From positions 1 through 29,386 of the forward strand of contig CALLKF010000189.1 of NCBI GenBank assembly GCA_938008535.1: a DNA stretch of 29,386 bases. The letters run 5' to 3'. The stretch is from an uncultured Saprospirales bacterium (GTDB lineage Bacteria; Bacteroidota; Bacteroidia; Chitinophagales; JADIYW01). The position numbers and the translations under genes were made by a program. Below the pieces are notes generated by a model, which was not told where the DNA came from, made no database searches, and saw only the letters and a program-made list of their open reading frames with translations. Within the stretch, counting starts at the first letter, position 1. Each line of letters starts with the position of its first letter. Shown piece by piece: positions 18,039 to 24,826 of the stretch.

Positions 18039-18938
18039 CTAAAAATACTCTAAAAAGTTCGTGTCTTTTCCAGAAACAATACGCTTGTATCTATTGTGCA
18101 ACAAATGACCGATCGTATCTTCCCAATTTAGTTTCAGTTTATGTCCGTTGATGCTTTCAATACCAGCCACTTCGGTTGCAGTGCCAGTAAAAAATGCTCC
18201 ATCTGCTTCAATGGCTTCTTCAATGCCAAAGTTGCGTTCAATTACATCAATACCCATTTGTTTGGCAATATCAATTAACGTAGAACGTGTGATACCTGGA
18301 AAAATATTATTTAATGGTGGAACAATTAATTGTCCTTTTTTTTCCATGAAAAAAGATGCACCTGGACCAGAAGCAATGTAACCTTCTACATCTAACAACA
18401 ATGCATCATCGTAGCCATTTTGGTGTGCTTCGCGCGATGCAAGTATAGAATTGATATAATTTCCGGTGGCTTTAATATCTACAGGCATCGTTTTTGGATG
18501 CGGTCTGCGCCAACTCGACACCATAATTTTTAAATGATTGGAATGATAGTATTTTGTCCATTTCCAGCAAGTCATTAAAAAATTGGGTTTGTCGGCATCT
18601 TGCGCTTTCAGCGTCATATTTTTATCCATAAAAATCAACGGACGAATATATGCTTCTTTCATTTCGTTGCGCTCAATTAATTCATACGCAAAGTTGATCA
18701 TTTCCTGCACCGAGTAAGGCATATGAATATTGAGTTTCTCAGCAGAATTTACCAATCGTTCGAAGTGACGTTTTACTTTAAAAATATGCGGACTTTGTTG
18801 ATTATTGTACGCACGCAAACCTTCAAAAACACCGTAGCCATAATGCAAAGTTTGGTTGAATGGACTTACACGAAAATCGGTAACATGCTTAAATTCACCA
18901 TTAAAAAATAAAATCGTCTTGTCGGTATGATATAACAT
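18039..18938 (-). CDS. ilvE: Class IV aminotransferase, branched-chain amino acid aminotransferase-like
   Basis: 299 residues, the usual IlvE length. N-terminal NGEFKHVTDFRVSPFNQTLHYGYGVFEGLRAY is the classic fold-type IV entry (given here as a region, residues 13-44). The PLP Lys is Lys 156 in DIKATGNYINS. PGITRSTLIDIA and TGTATEV complete the cofactor site. It should interconvert Leu/Ile/Val and their keto acids. Unusually, the segment GYIASGPGASFF has Ser 190 where E. coli IlvE has Glu 193, the residue that pairs with the PLP ring nitrogen. It also has Ser 195 in place of the family Asn. Activity or specificity may be altered. No ilv genes are adjacent. Confidence 0.88.
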   Translation of the reverse strand: MLYHTDKTILFFNGEFKHVTDFRVSPFNQTLHYGYGVFEGLRAYNNQQSPHIFKVKRHFERLVNSAEKLNIHMPYSVQEMINFAYELIERNEMKEAYIRPLIFMDKNMTLKAQDADKPNFLMTCWKWTKYYHSNHLKIMVSSWRRPHPKTMPVDIKATGNYINSILASREAHQNGYDDALLLDVEGYIASGPGASFFMEKKGQLIVPPLNNIFPGITRSTLIDIAKQMGIDVIERNFGIEEAIEADGAFFTGTATEVAGIESINGHKLKLNWEDTIGHLLHNRYKRIVSGKDTNFLEYF

Positions 18939-19011
18939 AACTGCTTATTGAATGAAAATTGATAGAATTGTTTACTAAATAATTAATGAAGATAAAAAAA
19001 TTGATTCAATA

Positions 19012-19165
19012 ATGAATATCAAATTATTGTTAGTTTCAACAACACTTGAATACATACTACCTTTTTAACCAAATTTACGGTAACAGCAACCAGCAGCTAC
19101 AGTTCTTCTTATTCATCACCTACTACAGAAAGCGCTGAATAATAAAAAACGCAAAACCATAAGCT
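19012..19165 (+). promoter_or_regulatory. Attenuator-like leader with a frame-broken leader peptide
   Basis: A short ORF starts at ATG 19012 (MNIKLLLVSTTLEYILPF) and stops at 19066 just after a T5 run. In the next frame the reading continues as LTKFTVTATSSYSSSYSSP and onward to TAA 19134-19136, rich in Ser, Thr and Tyr. One extra T would join the two. The strong terminator at 19166-19192 follows. Layout and composition resemble an amino-acid operon attenuator, but no biosynthetic gene follows on this strand. It is the only content I see in the 302-bp gap besides the terminator and a -7 box. Confidence 0.35.
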
Positions 19166-19192
19166 AAAAGGTTCGCATGTCGCGAACCTTTT
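19166..19192 (+). terminator. Intrinsic terminator
   Basis: AAAAGGTTCGC pairs perfectly with GCGAACCTTTT around the 5-nt loop ATGTC and is followed by a further T-run. It could end a short leader or small RNA begun upstream, since no full gene precedes it on this strand. Confidence 0.85.
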
Positions 19193-19211
19193 TTTTGTGA
19201 TGATTTGTTAT

Positions 19212-19219
19212 TAGATTTG
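19212..19219 (+). promoter_or_regulatory. Candidate -7 box for the orphan gene
   Basis: TAGATTTG matches TAnnTTTG, 21 bp before the ATG at 19241 and after the terminator. No -33 box is seen at the right distance. Confidence 0.4.
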
Positions 19220-19240
19220 AATTAATTATTTTAATAATAC

Positions 19241-19771
19241 ATGCTAACCTACGAAGAATTAAAAAGAATAGTTTCATGGCAACCATATAGAGATGATTGG
19301 CCGGTTGATAGAAATAAAATTGACGATAATGTTAAAATTTACTATGGTTCACTCATAGAAAATTTTAAATTTAACGATGTATTTGATTCAACTATTACAG
19401 AAGATGAAGGAATGGGTACCTTCCTTGAAATTTTGTGTCATACACAAGAAGAAAAATTTTTCAATGAAAATTGTATAATGGTATGCATATCACTTTGTTC
19501 TCCATATGCCGCTTATGGGCAAATTAAATTCTCTAAAGATGAAAATGGTATGGCTTGGAGTTGGCTCGACGCTGAAACTGTTGGAATTATTTACGATGAA
19601 AAATTAAAGTCAATTGAACTTGAAGTTATCAGAATATTAAAAAACAATAATTTGATTGTAATAGATAATGAATATGCAAAACAAGAACTTCCAGATGAAT
19701 TATCCAAAAATATTGACTCCTTACATGAAGGCAATCAAATTATAAATGCATTATTTCAAATTATGGATTAA
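19241..19771 (+). CDS. Hypothetical acidic protein, unrecognised
   Basis: 176 residues, acidic, no signal peptide or membrane segment, so probably cytosolic. It has AT-rich codon use like the surrounding genome. Features are an aromatic N-terminus (IVSWQPYRDDWPVD), a middle region with three Cys (ILCHTQ, CIMVCISLC), and an amphipathic helical C-terminus. I do not recognise a family. The size, acidity and isolated position in an accessory stretch are like many immunity proteins, but no toxin gene is adjacent, so this is only a thought. Flanked by a terminator upstream and repeat-rich noncoding DNA downstream. Confidence 0.6.
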   Translation: MLTYEELKRIVSWQPYRDDWPVDRNKIDDNVKIYYGSLIENFKFNDVFDSTITEDEGMGTFLEILCHTQEEKFFNENCIMVCISLCSPYAAYGQIKFSKDENGMAWSWLDAETVGIIYDEKLKSIELEVIRILKNNNLIVIDNEYAKQELPDELSKNIDSLHEGNQIINALFQIMD

Positions 19772-19851
19772 TTTTTTAAGAAACCACCAAACCGCAGAAG
19801 AGTTAGCTTTTTGAAATGCGCAGCTTTCCAACCTACAAACCAAACCGTTGT

Positions 19852-19883
19852 AAACCATCATTGTTTTAAAACCTTGATGGTTT
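19852..19883. repeat. Palindromic intergenic hairpin
   Basis: AAACCATCA (19852-19860) and TGATGGTTT (19875-19883) are perfect inverted arms. The intervening TTGTTTTAAAACCT is itself nearly self-complementary, so the 32-bp unit can form one long stem. Confidence 0.7.
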
Positions 19884-19894
19884 GGCTAAGAATT

Positions 19895-20046
19895 ATTCCG
19901 TAGGAATATACTGTTTATAGAAATAGATAAAAATGCTCCTGCGAGGCAGCTCCGTCAGGAGCGTACTAATGATGAGGTCGCTCCTACGGAGCTAAATGCT
20001 CGCATGTAGCTATTATTTCTATAAACAGGTTGTCCTGACAGGACAA
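19895..20046. repeat. MITE-like nested inverted-repeat element
   Basis: The outer arms CTGTTTATAGAAATA (19911-19925) and TATTTCTATAAACAG (20014-20028) are perfect 15-bp inverted repeats. Inside are two hairpins, GCTCCTG/CAGGAGC (19935-19962) and GCTCC-TAC-GGAGC (19980-19992). Outside are ATTCC-GTA-GGAAT (19895-19907) on the left and TTGTCCT-GAC-AGGACAA (20030-20046) on the right. It encodes nothing. The design and CTGTTTATAGAAAT-like ends resemble short dispersed elements in Bacteroidota genomes (from memory). Confidence 0.65.
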
Positions 20047-20159
20047 AATTTGTACGATAATTTATCCCTAATATTCCAGAAGTTCAGTTTTTTAGGCTAG
20101 TTGAACGCATTTTTGAGTTATTTTATTAAACAAATGAAATATTTATAGAGATAAATACT

Positions 20160-20245
20160 TTAGATGCTTTCAATTTTACCTAAGAAGCATTAAATTCCAG
20201 CTTAGAAGTATTGAAAACTGGATTAGATGCTATTAATTTAAGTTT
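20160..20245 (+). repeat. 21-bp tandem repeat, four direct units
   Basis: Units start at 20160, 20181, 20202 and 20223, exactly 21 bp apart, each beginning TTAGATGC or a variant (TAAGAAGC, TTAGAAGT). Read on the plus strand they give heptads such as LEVLKTG and LDAINLS, a coiled-coil-like pattern. A stop and the lack of a start codon argue against present coding. Confidence 0.75.
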
Positions 20246-20251
20246 TTCAGT

Positions 20252-20470
20252 GTATCTAAATTAGTTTTTGCAGTATTTAAATATTTTTTAGCGTATCTAA
20301 ATTTAAATTTATTGTATCTAAATTGCTTTTTACTATATCTAAGTTTATTTTTAGCGTATCTAATTAATAGTTTATTGTATCTTAAATATTTTTAAGTTAT
20401 CTAAAATATTTTTTGATGTATCTAAATTAATTATTATCGTATCTAAATTAGTTTTTGCTGTATCTAAATA
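20252..20470 (-). repeat. 21-bp tandem repeat, eleven units in the opposite orientation
   Basis: TATCT (once TATTT) recurs at 20253, 20274, 20294, 20315, 20336, 20357, 20378, 20398, 20419, 20440 and 20461, spaced 21 or 20 bp. On the minus strand each unit begins TTAGATAC or a variant, the same head as the direct units. It translates to heptads such as LDTAKTN, LDTSKNI and LDTLKIN. Frame is lost at the two 20-bp units and no start codon is in frame. It looks like a decayed coiled-coil gene or a minisatellite. The remaining DNA of the 19772-20540 gap shows nothing else. Confidence 0.8.
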
Positions 20471-20540
20471 GCTCAGAAATCAATTTTTAACTAAAAATGC
20501 TTCTTTTTACCATATCAACCATTTATATTTAGTAATCGAA

Positions 20541-21269
20541 ATGATATTACTTAATGAAATACTATTATTTATGCGTATCAAAAAAGCTCTCAGAAGAATC
20601 TATATTATAGAAGACGCCATCCTAATCACTATCTCGAAAGCAAAAATTGCATTTCTGCGCCGCGATATTGTGAAATTGGCAGAATTTAACGTAACGCCTG
20701 CCGCGCTCGATGATTTTGATGCTACGGTAGATGCATTCGCTGAGTTTCCGACCGATTCGGAATCTGCCGGCGAAAAAGCCGTGGCTACCGAAACCAAAAA
20801 CGCCAATTCCGATGCGCTGTCGCAGGCGATACAAACCATTATGGTGCGCGTGGAAAATAAATTCGGCACACACTCTGCCAAATATCGCTCGTTCAACACC
20901 GCTAAATTATATACTTTGGATGATGCCAATCTGCTGCTGGCAGGCAGGCACGTTGCCAACCGCGCTGCCTTGTATCTCGCAGACCTTGCCTCGCTTGGAC
21001 TGACGACAACTGAGATAGACACGCTGAAAGCACTTTGCACCACGTTTGAAAATTCGATTCTCGAACAGCAAGCCATGATTGCCGAGCGCGATATTATGCA
21101 GGAAGACCGCGTGGAAATGGGCAACGCTATTTTTGTGCGGCTACGCAATTATTGCAAGCTGGCGAAAAGCGCGTGGCGCACGGTGAGCGCCGCAAAATAT
21201 AACGACTACGTTATTTATGATACGCCAAGCGGCGAGAAAATTGATGATGTCAAGCCTGTAGATGAATAG
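20541..21269 (+). CDS. GC-rich hypothetical helical protein
   Basis: 242 residues from 20541; ATG 20571 (MRIKKALRR) is a plausible alternative, and the GC-rich coding begins near it. Base composition is about 50% G+C in a third-G+C neighbourhood, and codons differ sharply from all other genes here, so recent acquisition is likely. The protein is Ala-rich and predicted helical throughout: ADLASLGLTTTEIDTLKALC, IAERDIMQEDRVEMGNAIF. It ends KYNDYVIYDTPSGEK. It resembles widespread but uncharacterised Bacteroidota proteins of similar size; I cannot give a function. An antisense ORF of 182 codons (20600-21148) is taken as a composition artefact. The stop abuts an inverted-repeat element. Confidence 0.65.
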   Translation: MILLNEILLFMRIKKALRRIYIIEDAILITISKAKIAFLRRDIVKLAEFNVTPAALDDFDATVDAFAEFPTDSESAGEKAVATETKNANSDALSQAIQTIMVRVENKFGTHSAKYRSFNTAKLYTLDDANLLLAGRHVANRAALYLADLASLGLTTTEIDTLKALCTTFENSILEQQAMIAERDIMQEDRVEMGNAIFVRLRNYCKLAKSAWRTVSAAKYNDYVIYDTPSGEKIDDVKPVDE

Positions 21270-21382
21270 GTCATGCTGAACGAAGTGAAGCAACTTTTGA
21301 ATTTGTTGCACTTGCGTTAAGAATAAATTTTACAGACAGAGCAATGCCGTCCAAAAGGTTTTTCGCTGCGCTCAAAATGACC
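21270..21382. mobile_element. MITE/REP-like element with imperfect terminal inverted repeats
   Basis: The left end GTCATGCTGAACGAAGTGAA (from 21270) and the right end (21357-21382, containing CGCTGCGCTCAAAATGACC) are imperfect inverted copies with the core GGTCATnnTGArCGnAGyGAA. The element is about 113 bp, has no ORF, and begins at the base after the TAG stop of the GC-rich gene. Similar GTCAT..GAACGAAGTGAA repeats occur in many bacteria. Confidence 0.65.
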
Positions 21383-21407
21383 ACTTAGAGAAACTTCAAT
21401 TTTTCCT

Positions 21408-21415
21408 TACTTTTG
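21408..21415 (+). promoter_or_regulatory. Candidate -7 promoter box, leaderless arrangement
   Basis: TACTTTTG matches TAnnTTTG and lies 4 bp before the ATG at 21420. Transcription would then begin at or beside the start codon. Confidence 0.5.
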
Positions 21416-21419
21416 CAGC

Positions 21420-22676
21420 ATGCTTACAACAGGTTACTCACTTATTTTCTGGTTCATCATCGCGTTTATTGTTTTCGAAATTATTTTAGAAAGCTATTTA
21501 GATTATTTGAATGATGATACATGGAACCAGCCAATTCCAGCAGAACTCGAAGGAATTTATGATGAAGAAAAATACGCCAAAGCGCAGCAATATCACAAAG
21601 CACTGAAAAAACTCGGCAGAATTAGTTCTATTCTAAGCATTACGCTGACGATGGTCTTTTTATTTATGAAAGGATTTGCGCTGGTGCATCTGCACGTTGC
21701 AGCAATTACTACCAATCCAATTTTGCAGGCATTGTTGTTTTTTGGTTGCTTCGCTATCGTTTCTGATATTATTGGTTTGCCATTTGAGTTGTACGGCACT
21801 TTTGTGATTGAAGAAAAATTTGGCTTTAATAAAATGACCTGGAAAACGTATGTAGTTGATAAATTAAAAGGTTATGTGTTGGGTGCCATCATTGGCGGCG
21901 CGTTGCTCAGTGTTTTTGTTTGGTTTTATACCATTGCCGGTACTTATTTTTGGATATATGCATGGATAATTTTCAGTGCGTTTACGTTGTTTTTTACCAT
22001 GTTTTATACTTCTATTATTGTACCAATTTTCAATAAATTAAATCCATTGGAAGATGGTACCTTGCGCCAACAGATTGAAGCATTTGCACAAAAAGTCAAT
22101 TTTCCGTTAACCAATATTTTTGTGATTGATGGTTCAAAACGCAGCACGAAAGCCAATGCGTACTTCAGTGGTTTAGGCAGCAAAAAAACAATTGTTTTGT
22201 ACGATACTTTAATTAAAGAACAAAGCGATGATGAATTGGTAAGTGTGTTGGCGCATGAAGTTGGTCACTACAAAATGAAACACATCCAAACATCTATGAT
22301 TATTGGTGTTTTGCAAATGGGTTTGATACTTTTTATTTTATCCATCTTCATTAACAAACCTGAACTGTCGCAGGCATTGGGTTTGCAAACGGATGTTCCT
22401 GTGTTTCATTTAGGTTTAATTGCGTTTAGTTTGTTATACAGTCCAATCTCCATGATTACTGGTATATTCATGAACATGTTATCGCGCAAAAATGAATTTG
22501 AAGCAGACAATTACGCAAAAGAAAACGTTGGCACTGGCGAACATTTGGTGTCTGCATTGCGCAAATTATCAGCGAATAATTTATCGAATTTGAATCCAAA
22601 TAAATGGTATGTGTTCTTTCATTACTCGCATCCACCATTGTTGGAAAGAGTTAGGAATTTAATGATGAATAATTGA
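21420..22676 (+). CDS. M48 family peptidase, Ste24/CAAX protease-like
   Basis: 418-residue integral membrane zinc protease. About seven hydrophobic helices are visible: residues 5-25, about 62-85, 95-120, two in about 148-205, and two after the active site. The zinc motif HEVGH is near residue 279 (LVSVLAHEVGHYKMKH) and the third ligand Glu is in NEFEADNYA near 360. Length and order match Ste24-type M48A peptidases. In bacteria these probably act in membrane protein quality control, since CAAX prenylation is absent. The ATG at 21420 is the only sensible start. Its stop TGA overlaps the ATG of the next gene (TGATG), suggesting coupled translation. Confidence 0.92.
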   Translation: MLTTGYSLIFWFIIAFIVFEIILESYLDYLNDDTWNQPIPAELEGIYDEEKYAKAQQYHKALKKLGRISSILSITLTMVFLFMKGFALVHLHVAAITTNPILQALLFFGCFAIVSDIIGLPFELYGTFVIEEKFGFNKMTWKTYVVDKLKGYVLGAIIGGALLSVFVWFYTIAGTYFWIYAWIIFSAFTLFFTMFYTSIIVPIFNKLNPLEDGTLRQQIEAFAQKVNFPLTNIFVIDGSKRSTKANAYFSGLGSKKTIVLYDTLIKEQSDDELVSVLAHEVGHYKMKHIQTSMIIGVLQMGLILFILSIFINKPELSQALGLQTDVPVFHLGLIAFSLLYSPISMITGIFMNMLSRKNEFEADNYAKENVGTGEHLVSALRKLSANNLSNLNPNKWYVFFHYSHPPLLERVRNLMMNN

Positions 22677-24019
22677 TGATTAACAAATTTAAAAAGTTCC
22701 TGAAACAAGTTCAGGATGACGGCGTCTCGGTGCTGTGTCGCTGTCATGCCGAACTTGTTTCGGCATCTAAGTCTTGTTGTTTGATTCTATTTTTTTATTA
22801 TACAACAGCAAACGCACAGCAATTAGTATCACAACCATTTGTTGGTCACACCACAAAAAATGAAATCAATATTTGGTGTTTGTTTAAAGATGTTGATACT
22901 GTTTATATCAAAAATTCAGACAATCAAACCAAATCATTTATTTACAAAAAAGAGAATTGCTATAAATCCTATTTGCCAGTAAATTGCAGATTTGATGCGT
23001 TGCAAGAAAACCAATCTTATCACTTTCAATATTCATTCAACAACAACCATTTCTTTCCATTAATTTCAGCAAAAACCAACAACGATTCAATCTCTAATTT
23101 TTCGTTTTTGGCTGGCTCGTGCGCTTTTATTCCTACAGGTGCCAATGCCATGATGAAGCCAGGCACGAGTTTAGAAATTTTTGATTACATGAAAAAAGAT
23201 TCAGCCGATTTTATGTTGTGGCTCGGCGATAATTTGTATTACTTTTTAGATTATCGTTCTTATAAAACTCAGTTAAAACGTAATATAAAAACACGACTAA
23301 AAACACCAATCAGTGCGTTCTTAAATTCGAAGCAGCAATACGCCATTTGGGACGACCACGATTACGGCAGCGATAACAGCGATGGTACTTTTAAGCACAA
23401 AACTTCTTCTTTAAATGTATTTCAGCAATTTTGGTCAAACCCAAAAAACGGCACTAATAATTACTTTACATTTCATCAGCAAGATTGTCAGTTTTTTATG
23501 TTGGATGACAGATATAATAATGAAAAAGATAAAACTGTTTTAGGTAAAACACAATTAGATTGGTTGAAAAATGAATTACTTACATCAACTGCAACTTTTA
23601 AATTTGTTTGTATCGGTATGCAAGCGTTGAATCCAATTAGCACGTTGGAATGCTTTTATAAAACGGAAAAAGAATATAAAGAACTCGTTGCGTTTATAAA
23701 AGAACATCGCATTTCAGGCATCATTTTTCTTTCCGGCGATAGACATCACGGCGAATTGATGAAAATTGAAGAACCAGGTATGTATCCATTGTATGATTTT
23801 ACCACTTCACCACTGACGATGTATCCAATTAAATTAAGCAAAAAAAGCAGCGAATACATCAATCCAAATAAAGTGACTAGCACTTATTATACAAATTACA
23901 ATTACGGTAAAATTTCAATTATTGGCGAGCCGCAAAACAGAAAATGTATGATTGAATTAAAAGATAATACTGGAAAAACTGTCTGGACAAGAGAAATTTT
24001 GGCGAACGATTTAAAATAA
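22676..24019 (+). CDS. PhoD-like alkaline phosphatase with repeat-derived N-terminus
   Basis: 447 residues from ATG 22676, which shares one base with the previous stop. Metallophosphatase motifs: AGSCAFIP, FMLWLGDNLYYF, AIWDDHDYGSDNSDGTF, FFMLDDRY and LSGDRHHGEL, as in PhoD/calcineurin-like phosphodiesterases. It is probably exported: LILFFYYTTANAQ is a signal-peptide core ending near residue 47. The ~30 residues before it (KFLKQVQDD ... CHAELVSAS) are a translated REP repeat (22699-22767), so the true ancestral start is masked or replaced. The phosphatase domain itself looks intact. The substrate is unknown: phosphodiester or phosphomonoester. Confidence 0.85.
   Translation: MINKFKKFLKQVQDDGVSVLCRCHAELVSASKSCCLILFFYYTTANAQQLVSQPFVGHTTKNEINIWCLFKDVDTVYIKNSDNQTKSFIYKKENCYKSYLPVNCRFDALQENQSYHFQYSFNNNHFFPLISAKTNNDSISNFSFLAGSCAFIPTGANAMMKPGTSLEIFDYMKKDSADFMLWLGDNLYYFLDYRSYKTQLKRNIKTRLKTPISAFLNSKQQYAIWDDHDYGSDNSDGTFKHKTSSLNVFQQFWSNPKNGTNNYFTFHQQDCQFFMLDDRYNNEKDKTVLGKTQLDWLKNELLTSTATFKFVCIGMQALNPISTLECFYKTEKEYKELVAFIKEHRISGIIFLSGDRHHGELMKIEEPGMYPLYDFTTSPLTMYPIKLSKKSSEYINPNKVTSTYYTNYNYGKISIIGEPQNRKCMIELKDNTGKTVWTREILANDLK
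22699..22767. repeat. REP-type inverted repeat pair inside a coding region
   Basis: CCTGAAACAAGTTCAGGATG and on to 22720 is mirrored by GTCATGCCGAACTTGTTTCG and on to 22767. Each arm is itself palindromic (CTGAA-N5-TTCAG, CCGAA-N5-TTCGG). In frame it encodes the well-known spurious peptide pattern QVQDD...CHAELVSAS. Confidence 0.85.
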
Positions 24020-24136
24020 TTTAATCCAAAAACCAAAAACATACAACACAAACAGTTCAATTTCAATAATTTAAATAATAAAGCTATTTACATTGTGGAA
24101 AACATGTGGACTTAATAATAAAGCAACAAAAAACGC

Positions 24137-24166
24137 TTGAAAAAAGAGAATTTATCATTATCTTTG
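24137..24166 (+). promoter_or_regulatory. Bacteroidota promoter for rplU-rpmA
   Basis: TTG (24137-24139) and TATCTTTG (24159-24166) are separated by 19 bp, an exact fit to the -33/-7 consensus of the primary sigma factor of this phylum. The ATG of rplU follows 22 bp later. Confidence 0.8.
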
Positions 24167-24188
24167 CAACTCCAAAAAAAAAGAAATT

Positions 24189-24497
24189 ATGTACGCAATA
24201 GTAGAAATAGGTGGTCATCAGTTTAAAGTAGTTCAAAATCAAGAGATTTTTGTACTTAAATTAGATGGTAACGCAGGTGATAAAGTTAACTTTGATAAAG
24301 TTTTAATGCTTTCAGGTGATGCAGGCACGACTATCGGTGCACCAACAATAAGTGGTTCTTCAGTAGCAGCAACGATTGTTGAACACCAAAAAGGCGATAA
24401 AGTTATCGTTTTCAAGAAAAAAAGAAGAAAAGGTTATAAAGTTAAAAATGGCTTTAGAGCATCATTCACAAAAATAAAAATTGACGCAATCGCGTAA
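24189..24497 (+). CDS. rplU: 50S ribosomal protein L21
   Basis: 102 residues, normal length, in the large ribosomal subunit. MYAIVEIGGHQFKVVQNQ is the standard L21 start. IVEHQKGDKVIVFKKKRRK and GFRASFTKIKI are the standard RNA-binding C-terminal parts. It is first in a two-gene operon with rpmA, 26 bp apart, behind a consensus promoter. Confidence 0.98.
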   Translation: MYAIVEIGGHQFKVVQNQEIFVLKLDGNAGDKVNFDKVLMLSGDAGTTIGAPTISGSSVAATIVEHQKGDKVIVFKKKRRKGYKVKNGFRASFTKIKIDAIA

Positions 24498-24523
24498 TTG
24501 TTAAAAATTAAAATTCTAATAAA

Positions 24524-24775
24524 ATGGCTCACAAGAAAGGTGTCGGTAGTTCAAGAAACGGTAGAGAATCACATAGCAAACGCTTAGGTGTAAAATTATA
24601 TGGTGGACAAGCTGCGATTGCAGGTAACATTATCATTCGTCAACGTGGAACAAAATTCCATCCAGGAATTGGCGTTGGTTTAGGTAAAGATCACACAATT
24701 TTTGCTTTAGTTGACGGAAAAGTCCTTTTCAAAAAAGGATTTAAAGACAGAACGTTCGTTTCTATCGTAGCGTAA
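24524..24775 (+). CDS. rpmA: 50S ribosomal protein L27
   Basis: 83 residues, basic. It starts MAHKKGVGSSRNGRESHSKR, the flexible N-terminal tail that reaches the peptidyl transferase centre. No N-terminal cleavable extension of the Firmicute kind is present. VKLYGGQAAIAGNIIIRQRG and GKDHTIFALVDG are diagnostic. It is followed 28 bp later by a shared terminator with lpxB. Confidence 0.98.
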   Translation: MAHKKGVGSSRNGRESHSKRLGVKLYGGQAAIAGNIIIRQRGTKFHPGIGVGLGKDHTIFALVDGKVLFKKGFKDRTFVSIVA

Positions 24776-24802
24776 CTAAATCAAATTTATTTGATAAAAT
24801 AG

Positions 24803-24826
24803 AGTCATTCTTTAATTAGAATGACT
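24803..24826. terminator. Bidirectional terminator between rpmA and lpxB
   Basis: AGTCATTCT (24803-24811) pairs with AGAATGACT (24818-24826) over a 6-nt loop. A T-run follows on the plus strand and an A/T tract on the other side. The right arm lies inside the last codons of lpxB, so the stop codon TAA falls within the hairpin. Confidence 0.75.

Noticed and set aside
20252..20470. CRISPR array
   Set aside because: The period is only 20-21 bp with no unique spacers and no cas genes; the units are degenerate tandem copies.
20252..20470. Intact coiled-coil gene on the minus strand
   Set aside because: Two 20-bp units shift the frame, in-frame stops occur, and no start codon precedes the first heptad.
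20600..21148. 182-codon open frame antisense to the GC-rich gene
   Set aside because: High G+C lowers stop codon frequency on both strands. The product is Ser/Arg/Ala-rich without a recognisable pattern, while the plus-strand frame is longer and protein-like.
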